Source: Halomonas organivorans
GTDB taxonomy: Bacteria > Pseudomonadota > Gammaproteobacteria > Pseudomonadales > Halomonadaceae
Length of the DNA: 64,000 nt
Direction of reading: 5' to 3'
Assembly (NCBI RefSeq): GCF_014192055.1
Contig: NZ_JACHXM010000001.1
Location: 444,931-508,930 of the forward strand
Shown here: positions 16,837 through 25,182 of the stretch, in pieces
Layout: the number at the start of each line of letters is the position of its first letter
Numbering within the stretch: position 1 is the first letter of the stretch
The notes under the pieces: generated by a model
The model's database searches: none
The model's input: the letters and a program-made list of their open reading frames with translations, nothing else
Told to the model about the DNA's origin: nothing
Program-made: the position numbers and the translations under genes

Positions 16837-18351
16837 TCAAGTGGCGAGCGTCATCCATACGCTCTTCAGATCGGAGTACTCCTCCAGCGAGTGATGCGAC
16901 TTGTCGCGGCCGTTGCCCGACTGCTTGACGCCGCCGAAGGGCACCGTCTGGTCCATGTCCGCCCAGTTGTTGACGAACACCTGCCCCGAGCGCAGCCGGC
17001 GCGTGACGCGCATGATGCGGTCGATGTCCTGGCTCCACAGCCCCGCCGCCAAACCGTAGTCGCTGTCGTTGGCCAGCCGCACCGCCTCGTCCTCGCTGTC
17101 GAAGCCGAACACCGACAGCACCGGGCCGAAGATCTCCTCGCGGCCGATCGCCATGGCGTCGGTGACGCCGTCGAACACCGTCGGCGGAATAAACAGCCCG
17201 GGACCGTCCAGCGCCTTTCCACCTGAGCGCAGGGTCGCGCCCTCTTCCACGCCGCGGCGGATATAGCCGAGCACCCGCTCGTGCTGGGCCTGATCGACCA
17301 TCGCGCCCATGAAGCTGTCCGGGTCCAGCGGGTCACCGGGCTGCATGCGTTCGGCGGCGGCCAGCACCTTGTCGACGAAGGCCTCGCGAATGCTGTTCTC
17401 GACCAGCAGCCGCGAGCCGGCGATGCACACCTCGCCCTGGTTGTGGAAGATCGCCCCGGCGGCGTGCTCGGCGACCCTGTCGAGATCCTTGCAGTCGGCG
17501 AACACCAGGTTCGGGCTCTTGCCGCCGCACTCCAGGAACACCTTCTTGAGGTTCGACTGGCCGGCGTACTGCATCAGCTGCTTGCCGACCCCGGTGGAGC
17601 CGGTGAAGGCCAGGCAGTCGACGTCCATCGACAGCGCCAGCGCCTTGCCCACGGTGTGGCCGAAGCCCGGCAACACCTGGAACACGCCGCGCGGCAGGCC
17701 GGCCTCGCGGGCCAGGCTGGCCAGGCGCAGCGCCGACAGCGGCGACTTCTCCGAGGGCTTGAGGATGACGCTGTTGCCGGCGGCCAGCGCCGGGGCGATC
17801 TTCCAGGCGGTCATCATCAGCGGGAAGTTCCACGGCACGATGGAGGCCACCACCCCCAGCGGCTCGCGCAGCACCAGGCCCAGGGCGTCGTTGCCGGTGG
17901 GCGCCACCTCGCCGTAGAGCTTGTCGATCGACTCGGCGTGGTGGCGCAGGCAGCCGATGGCGCCGGCCATGTCGCCCAGCGAACTGCCCACCGGCTTGCC
18001 CATGTCCAGGGTGTCGAGCAGCGCCAGCTCGTGCTGGTGGGCCTCCATCAGCTCGGCGAGGCGCAGCAGCACGGCCTTGCGCTGGCCCGGGGCCCGGCGC
18101 GACCACTCGCCGCCCTCGAAGGCGCGCCGGGCGGCCGCCACCGCCGCCTCGGCGTCGGCGGCGTCGCAGCTCGCCACTTCGGCGAGCGTCTCGCCGGTGG
18201 CCGGATTGATCGTGGTCAGGGTCGCGCCGTCGGCAGCGTCGACGAAGGCGTCGTCGATATAGGCGCGGGTCTCGAGGCCTTGCTCGGCCAGCGAGGCGGC
18301 CAGCGCCTGCCAGTCGTCGCAGGTCTGGGGAATTCGGCGATGTTCGGTCAT
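16837..18351 (-). CDS. puuC: Aldehyde dehydrogenase, PuuC-like
   Basis: 504 residues, full-length ALDH. The catalytic cysteine is C309 (NQGEVCIAGSR), the general base E274 (LECGGKSPN), and the NAD-binding PWNFP and FTGSTGVGKQ motifs are present. The sequence closely resembles E. coli gamma-glutamyl-gamma-aminobutyraldehyde dehydrogenase PuuC and the pseudomonad KauB family, including LLDTLDMGKP and KQSGNGRDKS. It probably oxidises 4-aminobutanal (or the 3-aminopropanal analogue) to GABA. It lies 15 bp after the M20 hydrolase gene, opposite the aminotransferase that would supply the aldehyde. Confidence 0.87.
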   Translation of the reverse strand: MTEHRRIPQTCDDWQALAASLAEQGLETRAYIDDAFVDAADGATLTTINPATGETLAEVASCDAADAEAAVAAARRAFEGGEWSRRAPGQRKAVLLRLAELMEAHQHELALLDTLDMGKPVGSSLGDMAGAIGCLRHHAESIDKLYGEVAPTGNDALGLVLREPLGVVASIVPWNFPLMMTAWKIAPALAAGNSVILKPSEKSPLSALRLASLAREAGLPRGVFQVLPGFGHTVGKALALSMDVDCLAFTGSTGVGKQLMQYAGQSNLKKVFLECGGKSPNLVFADCKDLDRVAEHAAGAIFHNQGEVCIAGSRLLVENSIREAFVDKVLAAAERMQPGDPLDPDSFMGAMVDQAQHERVLGYIRRGVEEGATLRSGGKALDGPGLFIPPTVFDGVTDAMAIGREEIFGPVLSVFGFDSEDEAVRLANDSDYGLAAGLWSQDIDRIMRVTRRLRSGQVFVNNWADMDQTVPFGGVKQSGNGRDKSHHSLEEYSDLKSVWMTLAT

Positions 18352-18366
18352 AGGGGGCTCCCGTGA

Positions 18367-19605
18367 TCAGGCCGGACGGTCGGCGCGGGCGACCATGGCG
18401 TCGCACAGCACCTGGGCACCCAGGCTGCAATGCTCCGGGGTGGCGTACTCGGCCTCGTTGTGGCTGATGCCGTCGCGGCAGGGGATGAAGATCATCGAAG
18501 TGGGGGCGACGCGGGACACATAGACGGCGTCGTGCCCGGCGCCGCTCATCATGCGCCGCCAGGGCACCGCCTGGGCCCGGGTAGCGGCCTCCACCGCGGC
18601 GATGCACTCGGAGGCGAACTCCACCACCGGCGAGGCCCAGATCCGCTGCTGGGAGACGGTCACGCCGAAGGTCTCGCCGGCGGCGGCCAGCTCGCGCTCG
18701 AACAGCGCCTGGAGGGCATCCAGCTCGGTTTCCACCACGTGGCGCAGGTCGACGGTGAGGCGCACCTCGCCGGGGATGACGTTGCGCGAGGCCGCCTCGA
18801 TGTCCAGGCAGCCGCAGGTGACCTTGGTGTCGCCGCTGGCGTCAGCCATGGCGTGGGCCTGCAGGCGGTCGATCAGGCGCGCCGCCGCCGCCAGGGCGTC
18901 GTGGCGCAGCCGCATCGGCGTGGGGCCGGCATGGGCCGACTGGCCGGTGAAGGTGACGTCGAACCAGCGCATGCCCTGCACGCCGGTGACCACGCCGACG
19001 GATTCCCCGGCGTCCTCGAGCACCGGCCCCTGTTCGATGTGCAGCTCGAAGAAGCCGTCCAGCCGCGGCTCGCCCACCGGCAGGTCGCCGGCGAAGCCGC
19101 AGGCCTCCAGGGCCTCGCCGAGAGTCACCCCGTCGGCGTCGCGGCGGGCCAGGGTGTCCTCGACGGCGAACTCGCCGGCATAGGTGCCGGAGGCGACCAT
19201 CGCCGGGGCGAAGCGACTGCCCTCCTCGTTGGTCCACACCACCAGCTCCAGCGGGCGCTCGGTGACGATGCCCTGGTCATGCAGGCTGCGGAACACCTCG
19301 AGCCCGGCCAGCACGCCGAGGATGCCGTCGAAGCGGCCGCCCTTGGGCTGGGTGTCCAGGTGGCTGCCGGTGGCCACCGGCTCGAGGTCGTCGCGCTTGC
19401 CGGCGCGGCGGATGAACAGGTTGCCGACCCGGTCGACCCGCCAGGTGCAGCCGATCGCCTCGCACCAGTCGAGCAGCAGGCGCCGGCCGGCGGCGTCCTC
19501 GGGGGTCAGCGCCAGGCGGCAGCTGCCGCCGTTGGCGGTGGGGCCGATCTCGGCCATGGCCATCAGCGTGTCCCACAGCCGCTGGCCGTCGATGGAAATC
19601 GTCAT
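18367..19605 (-). CDS. M20-family N-carbamoyl-amino acid/amide hydrolase
   Basis: 412 residues. It is a zinc hydrolase of the hydantoinase/carbamoylase (AmaB/HyuC) branch of M20. The metal ligands are visible in GSHLDTQPKGGRFDG, TNEEGSRF, HIEQGPVLE and ISHNEAEY, and the dimerisation domain lies at about 215-330. Enzymes of this branch remove a carbamoyl group as CO2 and ammonia, or hydrolyse allantoate-type ureides. In this agmatine cluster no nitrilase-type AguB is present, so hydrolysis of N-carbamoylputrescine (or an acid analogue) is an attractive but unproven role. The start at 19605 is preferred over an in-frame ATG at 19617. Confidence 0.87.
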   Translation of the reverse strand: MTISIDGQRLWDTLMAMAEIGPTANGGSCRLALTPEDAAGRRLLLDWCEAIGCTWRVDRVGNLFIRRAGKRDDLEPVATGSHLDTQPKGGRFDGILGVLAGLEVFRSLHDQGIVTERPLELVVWTNEEGSRFAPAMVASGTYAGEFAVEDTLARRDADGVTLGEALEACGFAGDLPVGEPRLDGFFELHIEQGPVLEDAGESVGVVTGVQGMRWFDVTFTGQSAHAGPTPMRLRHDALAAAARLIDRLQAHAMADASGDTKVTCGCLDIEAASRNVIPGEVRLTVDLRHVVETELDALQALFERELAAAGETFGVTVSQQRIWASPVVEFASECIAAVEAATRAQAVPWRRMMSGAGHDAVYVSRVAPTSMIFIPCRDGISHNEAEYATPEHCSLGAQVLCDAMVARADRPA

Positions 19606-19744
19606 GGTGCGCCTCATTGGTCGTTGTTCGTCATGCCAGCGACCTTACGAGGACGGCACGAGTCCCCGATATACCCCAATCAGGATATGTTCCCCCCTGG
19701 CCGGGGATGGCTAGTCTGGCTTCCACTCGACAGGAGGTATTGCC

Positions 19745-21163
19745 ATGACCACAACAAGCACCCGTCCGACGACCGACCGCCCCGTCCTCGATGCCAAGAC
19801 CCTGTGGCAGAAGGACAAGGATCACTTCATCCATCCCTTCACCGACTTCAGCGTCTTCCACGAGGAAGGCTGCGACCTGATCACCGACAGCGAGGGCATC
19901 TACGTCCAGGATGCCAAGGGCAACCGCTTCATCGACGGCATCGCCGGGCTGTGGTGCGTCAACGTCGGCCACGGCCGCGCCGAGATCGGCCAGGCCATGG
20001 CCGAACAGGCCACCCGCATGGCCTACTTCTCGACCTTCAACAACCTGTCCAACGCCCCGGCCGCGGAGCTCTCCGCCAAGCTGGCCGAGCTGGCTCCCGC
20101 GCATCTCAACCACGTCTTCTACAGCTGCGGCGGCTCGACGGCCAACGATGCCACCATTCGCCTGGTGCACTACTACTTCAATCGCCTGGGCAAGCCGAAC
20201 AAGAAGCGCATCATCTCGCGCAACAACGCCTACCACGGCACCACCTATCTTGCCGCCACCCTGACCGGCATCGAGAGCAACAACTGGGACTTCGACACCC
20301 TCGATCACCTGGTGACCCATCTCAGCGAGGCCAACTGCTATCGTCGCCCCGAGGGCATGAGCGAGGCCGAGTACTGCGATCACCTGGTGGCCGAGTTCGA
20401 GGACACCATCGCCGAGATCGGCGCCGACAACATCGCCGCCTTCATCGCCGAGCCGATCATGGGCGCCGGCGGCGTGCTGGTGGCGCCCGAGGGCTATCAC
20501 AAGCGCATGCAGGCGGTGTGCCGCGCCAACGAGATCCTGTTCATAGCCGATGAGGTGGTGACCGGCTTCGGCCGCCTGGGGCACTTCTTCGCCTCCGAGG
20601 CCGTGTTCGAGACCCAGCCGGACATCATCAACTGCGCCAAGGGGCTGTCCTCCGGCTACGCGCCGCTGGGCGCCACCCTGATCTCCGACGAGATCTACGA
20701 GGTGCTGGGCACCCCCCAGCGCAAGGGCGGCGTGCTGAGCACCGGCTTCACCTACTCCGGCCATCCGGTAAGCTGTGCCGCGGCGCTCAAGAGCATCGAG
20801 ATCATCGAGCGCGAGGCCATCTGCGAGAATGTCCGCGAGGTCGGCCCCTATCTCGAACAGCAGCTCAAGACGCTCTCCCACCACGCCACCGTCGGCAACG
20901 TGCGGGGCAGCCACTTCATGATGTGTCTGGAGAACGTGGCCGACAAGGACACCAAGGAGCTGCTGCCGGTGGAGGCCCGGGTCGGCGACCGCATCGCCTT
21001 CGAGGCCCAGAAGCGCGGCCTGATCATCCGCCCGGTGGGTCACCTGAACGTGATCTCGCCGACGCTGATCTGGAGCCGCGAGACCGTCGATACCGCGGTG
21101 GCGATCCTCGACGAGGCGCTGACGGCGGCCACGGAGTCCCTCAAGGCCGACGGCTACCTGTAA
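19745..21163 (+). CDS. spuC: Polyamine:pyruvate class III aminotransferase (SpuC-like)
   Basis: 472 residues. The PLP lysine is K299 (INCAKGLSSGYAPLG) and the pyridine-nitrogen aspartate D269 (FIADEVVTGFGR). The IDGIAGLWCVNVGHGR opening and FSTFNNLSNAP are typical of the SpuC/omega-amino acid:pyruvate transaminase group. The expected reaction is putrescine (or cadaverine/spermidine) + pyruvate to 4-aminobutanal + alanine. A strong AGGAGG ribosome site precedes the ATG. It is the first gene of a plus-strand operon with the NhaC antiporter and the second agmatine deiminase, divergent from the M20/aldehyde dehydrogenase operon across 139 bp. Confidence 0.9.
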   Translation: MTTTSTRPTTDRPVLDAKTLWQKDKDHFIHPFTDFSVFHEEGCDLITDSEGIYVQDAKGNRFIDGIAGLWCVNVGHGRAEIGQAMAEQATRMAYFSTFNNLSNAPAAELSAKLAELAPAHLNHVFYSCGGSTANDATIRLVHYYFNRLGKPNKKRIISRNNAYHGTTYLAATLTGIESNNWDFDTLDHLVTHLSEANCYRRPEGMSEAEYCDHLVAEFEDTIAEIGADNIAAFIAEPIMGAGGVLVAPEGYHKRMQAVCRANEILFIADEVVTGFGRLGHFFASEAVFETQPDIINCAKGLSSGYAPLGATLISDEIYEVLGTPQRKGGVLSTGFTYSGHPVSCAAALKSIEIIEREAICENVREVGPYLEQQLKTLSHHATVGNVRGSHFMMCLENVADKDTKELLPVEARVGDRIAFEAQKRGLIIRPVGHLNVISPTLIWSRETVDTAVAILDEALTAATESLKADGYL

Positions 21164-21236
21164 CTGCCAGCGCGGCGCCCACGCGGGCGCCGCGCGCCCA
21201 TGACGACGCAAGACAACGACAATAGAGACTTTCCCC

Positions 21237-22580
21237 ATGGATACTTATGGCGCCTGGAGCCTGATCCCTACCCTGGTGGTACTGGGCATGGCTCTGATCA
21301 CCCGACGCACCATCGAGTCCCTGCTGGCCGGCACCGTGGTCGGCCTGCTGATGATCGACCCGACCACCGTGGTCACTCAAGGCTCGGATATCCTGCTCGG
21401 CGTGCTGGGCAACGACACCGTGACCTGGATCATCCTGGTCTGCGGCCTGTTCGGCAGCCTGATCGCCCTGCTGGTGAAGACCGGCGGGGTACTCAGCTTC
21501 GGCGACGTGATGACACGCCGCATCCATCGCAAGCACCACAGCCTGCTGACCACCTGGGTGCTAGGCCTGGTGATCTTCGTCGACGACTACCTGAACGCCC
21601 TGACCATCAGCGCCTCGATGAAGAAGATCACCGACCGCTTCGGCATCTCCCGCGAGAAGCTGGCCTACATCGTCGATTCCACGGCGGCCCCGGTGTGCAT
21701 CCTGGTGCCCTTCTCCACCTGGGCGGTGTTCTTCGCCGGCCTGCTGGAGGAGAACAACGTGACCGGCAACGGCATGGGCCTTTACATCGAGGCCATCCCC
21801 TACATGTTCTACGCCTGGGTGGCGGCCGCCATCGTGCCGCTGGTGGCGCTCGGCTGGATGCCAGACATCGGCCCGATGAAGGCCGCCGAAGCCCGTGCCA
21901 GCGCCGGCCAGCCGATGCCTTCGGGCGTCGACGACGCCGCGCTGGAGGTGGACGAGGACAAGCCGCGCCCGCACCTGATCAACTTCCTGCTGCCCATCGC
22001 CACGCTGATCTTTTTCACCTGGTACTTCGACATCGACATCCTGCGCGGGGTCATCGTCTCGCTGGTCGTGCTGCTGGTGATGATCGGCGCCCAGCGCCTG
22101 CTGAGCTTCCACGAGACCTTCGACACCGCCCTGGACGGGTTCAAGGCGATGCTCATGCCGCTCGGCACCCTGGTGGCCGGTTTCACCCTCAAGGAGGTCA
22201 ACGACGTCCTGGGGCTGACCGACTTCGTGATCACCGCCGTGGAGCCGCTGATGACCTCCAGCCTGCTGCCCGCGGTGGTGTTTGTCACCATGGCCTTCCT
22301 GGCCTTCGCCACCGGTTCCTTCTGGGGCCTGTTCGCCGTGGCCATGCCCATCGTGCTGCCGCTGGCCGAAAGCGTGCACGCCAACATGCCGCTGGTGGTC
22401 GGCGCGCTGATCTCGGCCAGCGCCTTCGGCAGCCATGCCTGCTTCTACGGCGACTCCACCGTGCTCTCGGCCCAGGGCAGCGGCTGCACGCCCATGGCCC
22501 ACGCCCTGACCCAGCTCCCCTATGTGCTGATTGCCGCCACCATCGCCACCGGTGTATTCCTGGTGGTCGGCTACCTGTGA
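21237..22580 (+). CDS. NhaC-family antiporter
   Basis: 447 residues with about 11 membrane helices. The two conserved family regions are visible: VIFVDDYLNALTISASMKK (about 118) and the late SASAFGSHACFYGDSTVLSA (about 393), which match the NhaC/ArcD-like ion transporter fold. Although annotated generally as Na+/H+ antiporters, relatives also exchange amino acids or amines. Lying between the polyamine aminotransferase (73 bp gap) and the agmatine deiminase (8 bp gap), it is a good candidate for agmatine or putrescine uptake or exchange. This is inferred from context only. Confidence 0.87.
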   Translation: MDTYGAWSLIPTLVVLGMALITRRTIESLLAGTVVGLLMIDPTTVVTQGSDILLGVLGNDTVTWIILVCGLFGSLIALLVKTGGVLSFGDVMTRRIHRKHHSLLTTWVLGLVIFVDDYLNALTISASMKKITDRFGISREKLAYIVDSTAAPVCILVPFSTWAVFFAGLLEENNVTGNGMGLYIEAIPYMFYAWVAAAIVPLVALGWMPDIGPMKAAEARASAGQPMPSGVDDAALEVDEDKPRPHLINFLLPIATLIFFTWYFDIDILRGVIVSLVVLLVMIGAQRLLSFHETFDTALDGFKAMLMPLGTLVAGFTLKEVNDVLGLTDFVITAVEPLMTSSLLPAVVFVTMAFLAFATGSFWGLFAVAMPIVLPLAESVHANMPLVVGALISASAFGSHACFYGDSTVLSAQGSGCTPMAHALTQLPYVLIAATIATGVFLVVGYL

Positions 22581-22588
22581 GACCTGCC

Positions 22589-23710
22589 ATGACGATGACA
22601 TCTGCCCAAGGCGCCCAGACGGGCGCCACTCCCGAGAGCCCGGCGGCCCAGGGCTTCGCCATGCCGGCCGAGTTCGCCCCCCATGACGCCTGCTGGATGC
22701 TGTGGCCGCAGCGCCCCGACACCTGGCGCTATGGGGCCAAGCCGGCCCAGCAGGCCTTCGTCGAAGTGGCCACGGCCATCGCCGAGAGCGAGACGGTGTT
22801 CGTCGGCGTCAACGACGAGCAGTACGAGAACGCCCGCGTCCAGCTGCCCGACCACGTCAGGGTGGTCGAGCTCTCCAGCAACGACGCCTGGATGCGCGAC
22901 GTGGGCCCGACCTTCCTCACCCATCCGGACGGCCGCCTGGCCATGGTCGACTGGGAGTTCAACGCCTGGGGTGGATTGCAGGGCGGGCTCTATTTCCCCT
23001 GGGACAAGGACCGGCGTATCCGCACCAAGATCGCCGAGATGCTCGGCATCGAGCGCTTCGTGGCGCCGGTGGTGCTGGAAGGCGGCGCCATCCACGTGGA
23101 CGGCGAAGGCACCCTGCTGACCACCGAGGAGTGCCTGCTCAACGCCAACCGCAACCCGGACCTCTCCAGGGCCGAGATGGAACGGCTGCTGTGCGACACC
23201 CTGGGCGTCGAGAAGGTGATCTGGCTGCCCCGCGGCTGCCATCTCGACGAGACCGACGGCCACGTCGACAACCTGGCCTGCTTCGTGGCCCCCGGCGAGG
23301 TCGCCCTGACCTGGACCGATGACGAGGCCGATCCCCAGCACGCCATCTCCCGGGAGGCGCTGGCCGTGCTGGAGAACGCCACCGACGCCCGCGGCCGCAC
23401 GCTGACCGTGCACCGGCTGCCCCAGCCCGGCCCGCTGCATATCGGCGAGGACGAGGCCAGCGGCATCGACCGCCTGAGCCACTCGCATCCGCGGCGCCCC
23501 GGCGACCGCATGGCCGGCTCCTATGTCAATTTCTACATCGGCAACTCGGTGGTGGTGATGCCGCTGCTCGACCCGGCTCGGGACGACGAGGCCCGCGACC
23601 TGCTCCAGGCGCTGTTCCCCACGCGCCGGGTGATCGGCGTGCCGGCCCGGGAGATCCTGCTCGGCGGCGGCAACATCCATTGCATCACCCAGCAGCAGCC
23701 CCGCCCCTGA
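22589..23710 (+). CDS. aguA: Agmatine deiminase AguA
   Basis: 373 residues. All known catalytic residues are present: C365 in GGGNIHCIT, H225 in ETDGHVDN, D104 in AWMRDVGP, and E164 with H169 in LEGGAIHVDGEGT. It converts agmatine to N-carbamoylputrescine. It starts 8 bp after the NhaC gene; an alternative ATG lies 6 nt downstream. It is the conventional agmatine deiminase of the cluster, while the one at 12582 has changes in the conserved motifs. A GC-rich hairpin follows the stop. Confidence 0.94.
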   Translation: MTMTSAQGAQTGATPESPAAQGFAMPAEFAPHDACWMLWPQRPDTWRYGAKPAQQAFVEVATAIAESETVFVGVNDEQYENARVQLPDHVRVVELSSNDAWMRDVGPTFLTHPDGRLAMVDWEFNAWGGLQGGLYFPWDKDRRIRTKIAEMLGIERFVAPVVLEGGAIHVDGEGTLLTTEECLLNANRNPDLSRAEMERLLCDTLGVEKVIWLPRGCHLDETDGHVDNLACFVAPGEVALTWTDDEADPQHAISREALAVLENATDARGRTLTVHRLPQPGPLHIGEDEASGIDRLSHSHPRRPGDRMAGSYVNFYIGNSVVVMPLLDPARDDEARDLLQALFPTRRVIGVPAREILLGGGNIHCITQQQPRP

Positions 23711-23720
23711 GCCTTGCTCC

Positions 23721-23746
23721 CGTCGTCGCCGTGCTCGGCGGCGACG
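23721..23746 (+). terminator. Candidate terminator after aguA
   Basis: CGTCGTCGCC and GGCGGCGACG pair in 9 of 10 positions around a 6-nt loop, 10 bp past the stop codon, followed by the weakly T-rich GCCCCTTCT. Confidence 0.5.
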
Positions 23747-23867
23747 GCCCCTTCTACTGCCAGCCCTGCCCCATCGCGTCTCCTTGGCCGAAATAAAAAA
23801 CACCGTTTCGAAACTTATCCGGCCTGCACGCCTCCAACTCAGGGAATGCCACTGTGAGGAGACCACC

Positions 23868-24107
23868 ATGCAACGACTGATGATGATATTGGCCGGCACG
23901 ACCCTGGCGATCGCCCTGGCCGGGTGCGGCACCACGACCGGCGAAAGGGCGCTGAGCGGGGCAGGCGTCGGGGCCGCGGTGGGCGCCGGGGCAGCGGCCG
24001 TGACCGGCGGCAGCGTCACCCGCGGGGCGGTGATCGGCGGCGGCGTGGGGGCGGCCACCGGCGCGGCCACCGACTCGGACGACATCGACCTCAACCGCTA
24101 TCGCTGA
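23868..24107 (+). CDS. Small glycine-zipper lipoprotein
   Basis: 79 residues. A type II signal peptide (MQRLMMILAGTTLAIALAGC) ends in a lipobox with the modified cysteine at residue 20. The mature part is rich in Gly and Ala with repeated G-A-G-x-G-A-A-x-G spacing (GAGVGAAVGAGAAA, IGGGVGAATGAA), a glycine-zipper pattern that can form membrane-embedded helices. The acidic tail ends NRYR. Function is unknown; such proteins are often envelope-stress lipoproteins. The ATG at 23868 has GTGAGGAG upstream and is preferred over an in-frame upstream start that lacks a ribosome site. Confidence 0.8.
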   Translation: MQRLMMILAGTTLAIALAGCGTTTGERALSGAGVGAAVGAGAAAVTGGSVTRGAVIGGGVGAATGAATDSDDIDLNRYR

Positions 24108-24119
24108 GCGCGCTCAGCG
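24102..24119. terminator. Perfect palindrome spanning two convergent stop codons
   Basis: CGCTGAGCGCGCTCAGCG is an 18-bp perfect palindrome. It includes the TGA of the plus-strand lipoprotein gene and the TGA of the minus-strand extensin-like gene, so it could fold at the 3' end of either transcript. No T tract is present. Confidence 0.5.
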
Positions 24120-24815
24120 GCAGACCCGATAGCCGCCCATGGCGAGATGGAAATGATCGGCGTGGGCGGCGTTGTAGTCGGGTCCCAGCACGGTGCCGAA
24201 GACATCGCAGGCGCCCTGCCGGGCCCGCCGGAGGAACTCCCCTGCGGCGTCATCGTCGCCCCAGTCGCGACGTACCTCGATGCGTCGGCCGTCGTCGAGC
24301 CGATAGGCCGACACGTCCAGCGCCTCCGCCGTGGCGTGCTGGCTGCGCCGCCCCTGCTCGCGCCCATAGATATTGCGGCAGGCGAAGCTGCCGTAGTGCT
24401 CGACCATGGCCACGGGCTGGCCAAACAGCGCCCGGGCGGCGGGCTGCAGGCGATGGCGCTCGTAGCGCAGCCATGCCACTGCCATCGGACAGGCCGCCAC
24501 GAAGCTCGATCCGAAGGCGACCCCCGCCCGCTCCAGCCGCACCACGTTCTCGAGCGGGCAGCCCGCCACCGGGGTGTGATCGACCAGCGGCGCGTAGGAA
24601 AGCGCAGCCTCGGGGGCGCGCGCCAGCACCGCCAGGCAGGTCTCGCGGTCGCCCTGCAGCCGCCCGAGCTTCCAGCGAGTCACCGGGGTCAGCGGATCCT
24701 CCACCGACAGCGGCTGCCAGGGGTTCCAGCCGGCGGGCAGCGTCCAGACGCCCTTGTCGAAGGCGATGCCGACGCCGACCAGCCCCAACAGCAAGACCAG
24801 CCCCCTTCCTCGCAT
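24114..24815 (-). CDS. Extensin-like C-terminal (M15-type fold) envelope protein
   Basis: 233 residues. An N-terminal hydrophobic segment (about 5-20) is a signal anchor or signal peptide. The conserved extensin-like domain carries SQHATAEALDVSAYRLDDG (about 160-178) and the C-terminal YNAAHADHFHLAMGGYRVC. Their His/Asp residues correspond to the zinc-binding site of LAS/M15-type peptidoglycan peptidases, so it is likely a periplasmic murein or cell-wall-associated hydrolase. Several paired cysteines fit a periplasmic location. It ends in a palindrome shared with the convergent lipoprotein gene. Confidence 0.83.
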   Translation of the reverse strand: MRGRGLVLLLGLVGVGIAFDKGVWTLPAGWNPWQPLSVEDPLTPVTRWKLGRLQGDRETCLAVLARAPEAALSYAPLVDHTPVAGCPLENVVRLERAGVAFGSSFVAACPMAVAWLRYERHRLQPAARALFGQPVAMVEHYGSFACRNIYGREQGRRSQHATAEALDVSAYRLDDGRRIEVRRDWGDDDAAGEFLRRARQGACDVFGTVLGPDYNAAHADHFHLAMGGYRVCR

Positions 24816-24877
24816 ACCGCTCTCCCATAACGCTCATATCCCGATTGCGGCGTCAGCCTCCTCGCCGCGCTATCGGG

Positions 24878-25054
24878 CTACAGCACCAGGCTGACGACCA
24901 GCGCCGAGCCACCGACCACCAGGGCGGTGACCACGGCCAAGGCGACCAGGCGATCCAGCCAGCGATCGAGACCCGTCCAGTCGAAGCGCCGCCGCATACG
25001 ACGACGTGTCGCCCCCCGGCGGCGTGTCGGAGGGCGGGAGCGCGGGGAAGCCAT
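24878..25054 (-). CDS. Possible small basic single-pass membrane protein
   Basis: 58 residues. The arginine-rich N-terminal half (PTRRRGATRRRMRRRFDW) is followed by one strong hydrophobic helix, LVALAVVTALVVGGSALVVS. No ribosome site is evident before the ATG at 25054, so the start is uncertain. It lies upstream of the extensin-like gene on the same strand (62 bp). No family is recognised; it may be a spurious reading frame. Confidence 0.4.
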   Translation of the reverse strand: MASPRSRPPTRRRGATRRRMRRRFDWTGLDRWLDRLVALAVVTALVVGGSALVVSLVL

Positions 25055-25182
25055 CAGCGAAATCCGTATTGCATTCTGAGCCCTGAGCTTACGGGGCCCA
25101 GGGACGCGAGACCAGTGTCCCATTGAGCCGACGACCGATCGTCCCCATATCACTCTTGAGCAAGCTAATAAATGGAGCCCCC

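Noticed and set aside
14411..16894. Long plus-strand open frame (827 codons) opposite the YtcJ-like gene
   Set aside because: Antisense to a gene with signal peptide, metal motifs and terminator; composition is that of a shadow frame.
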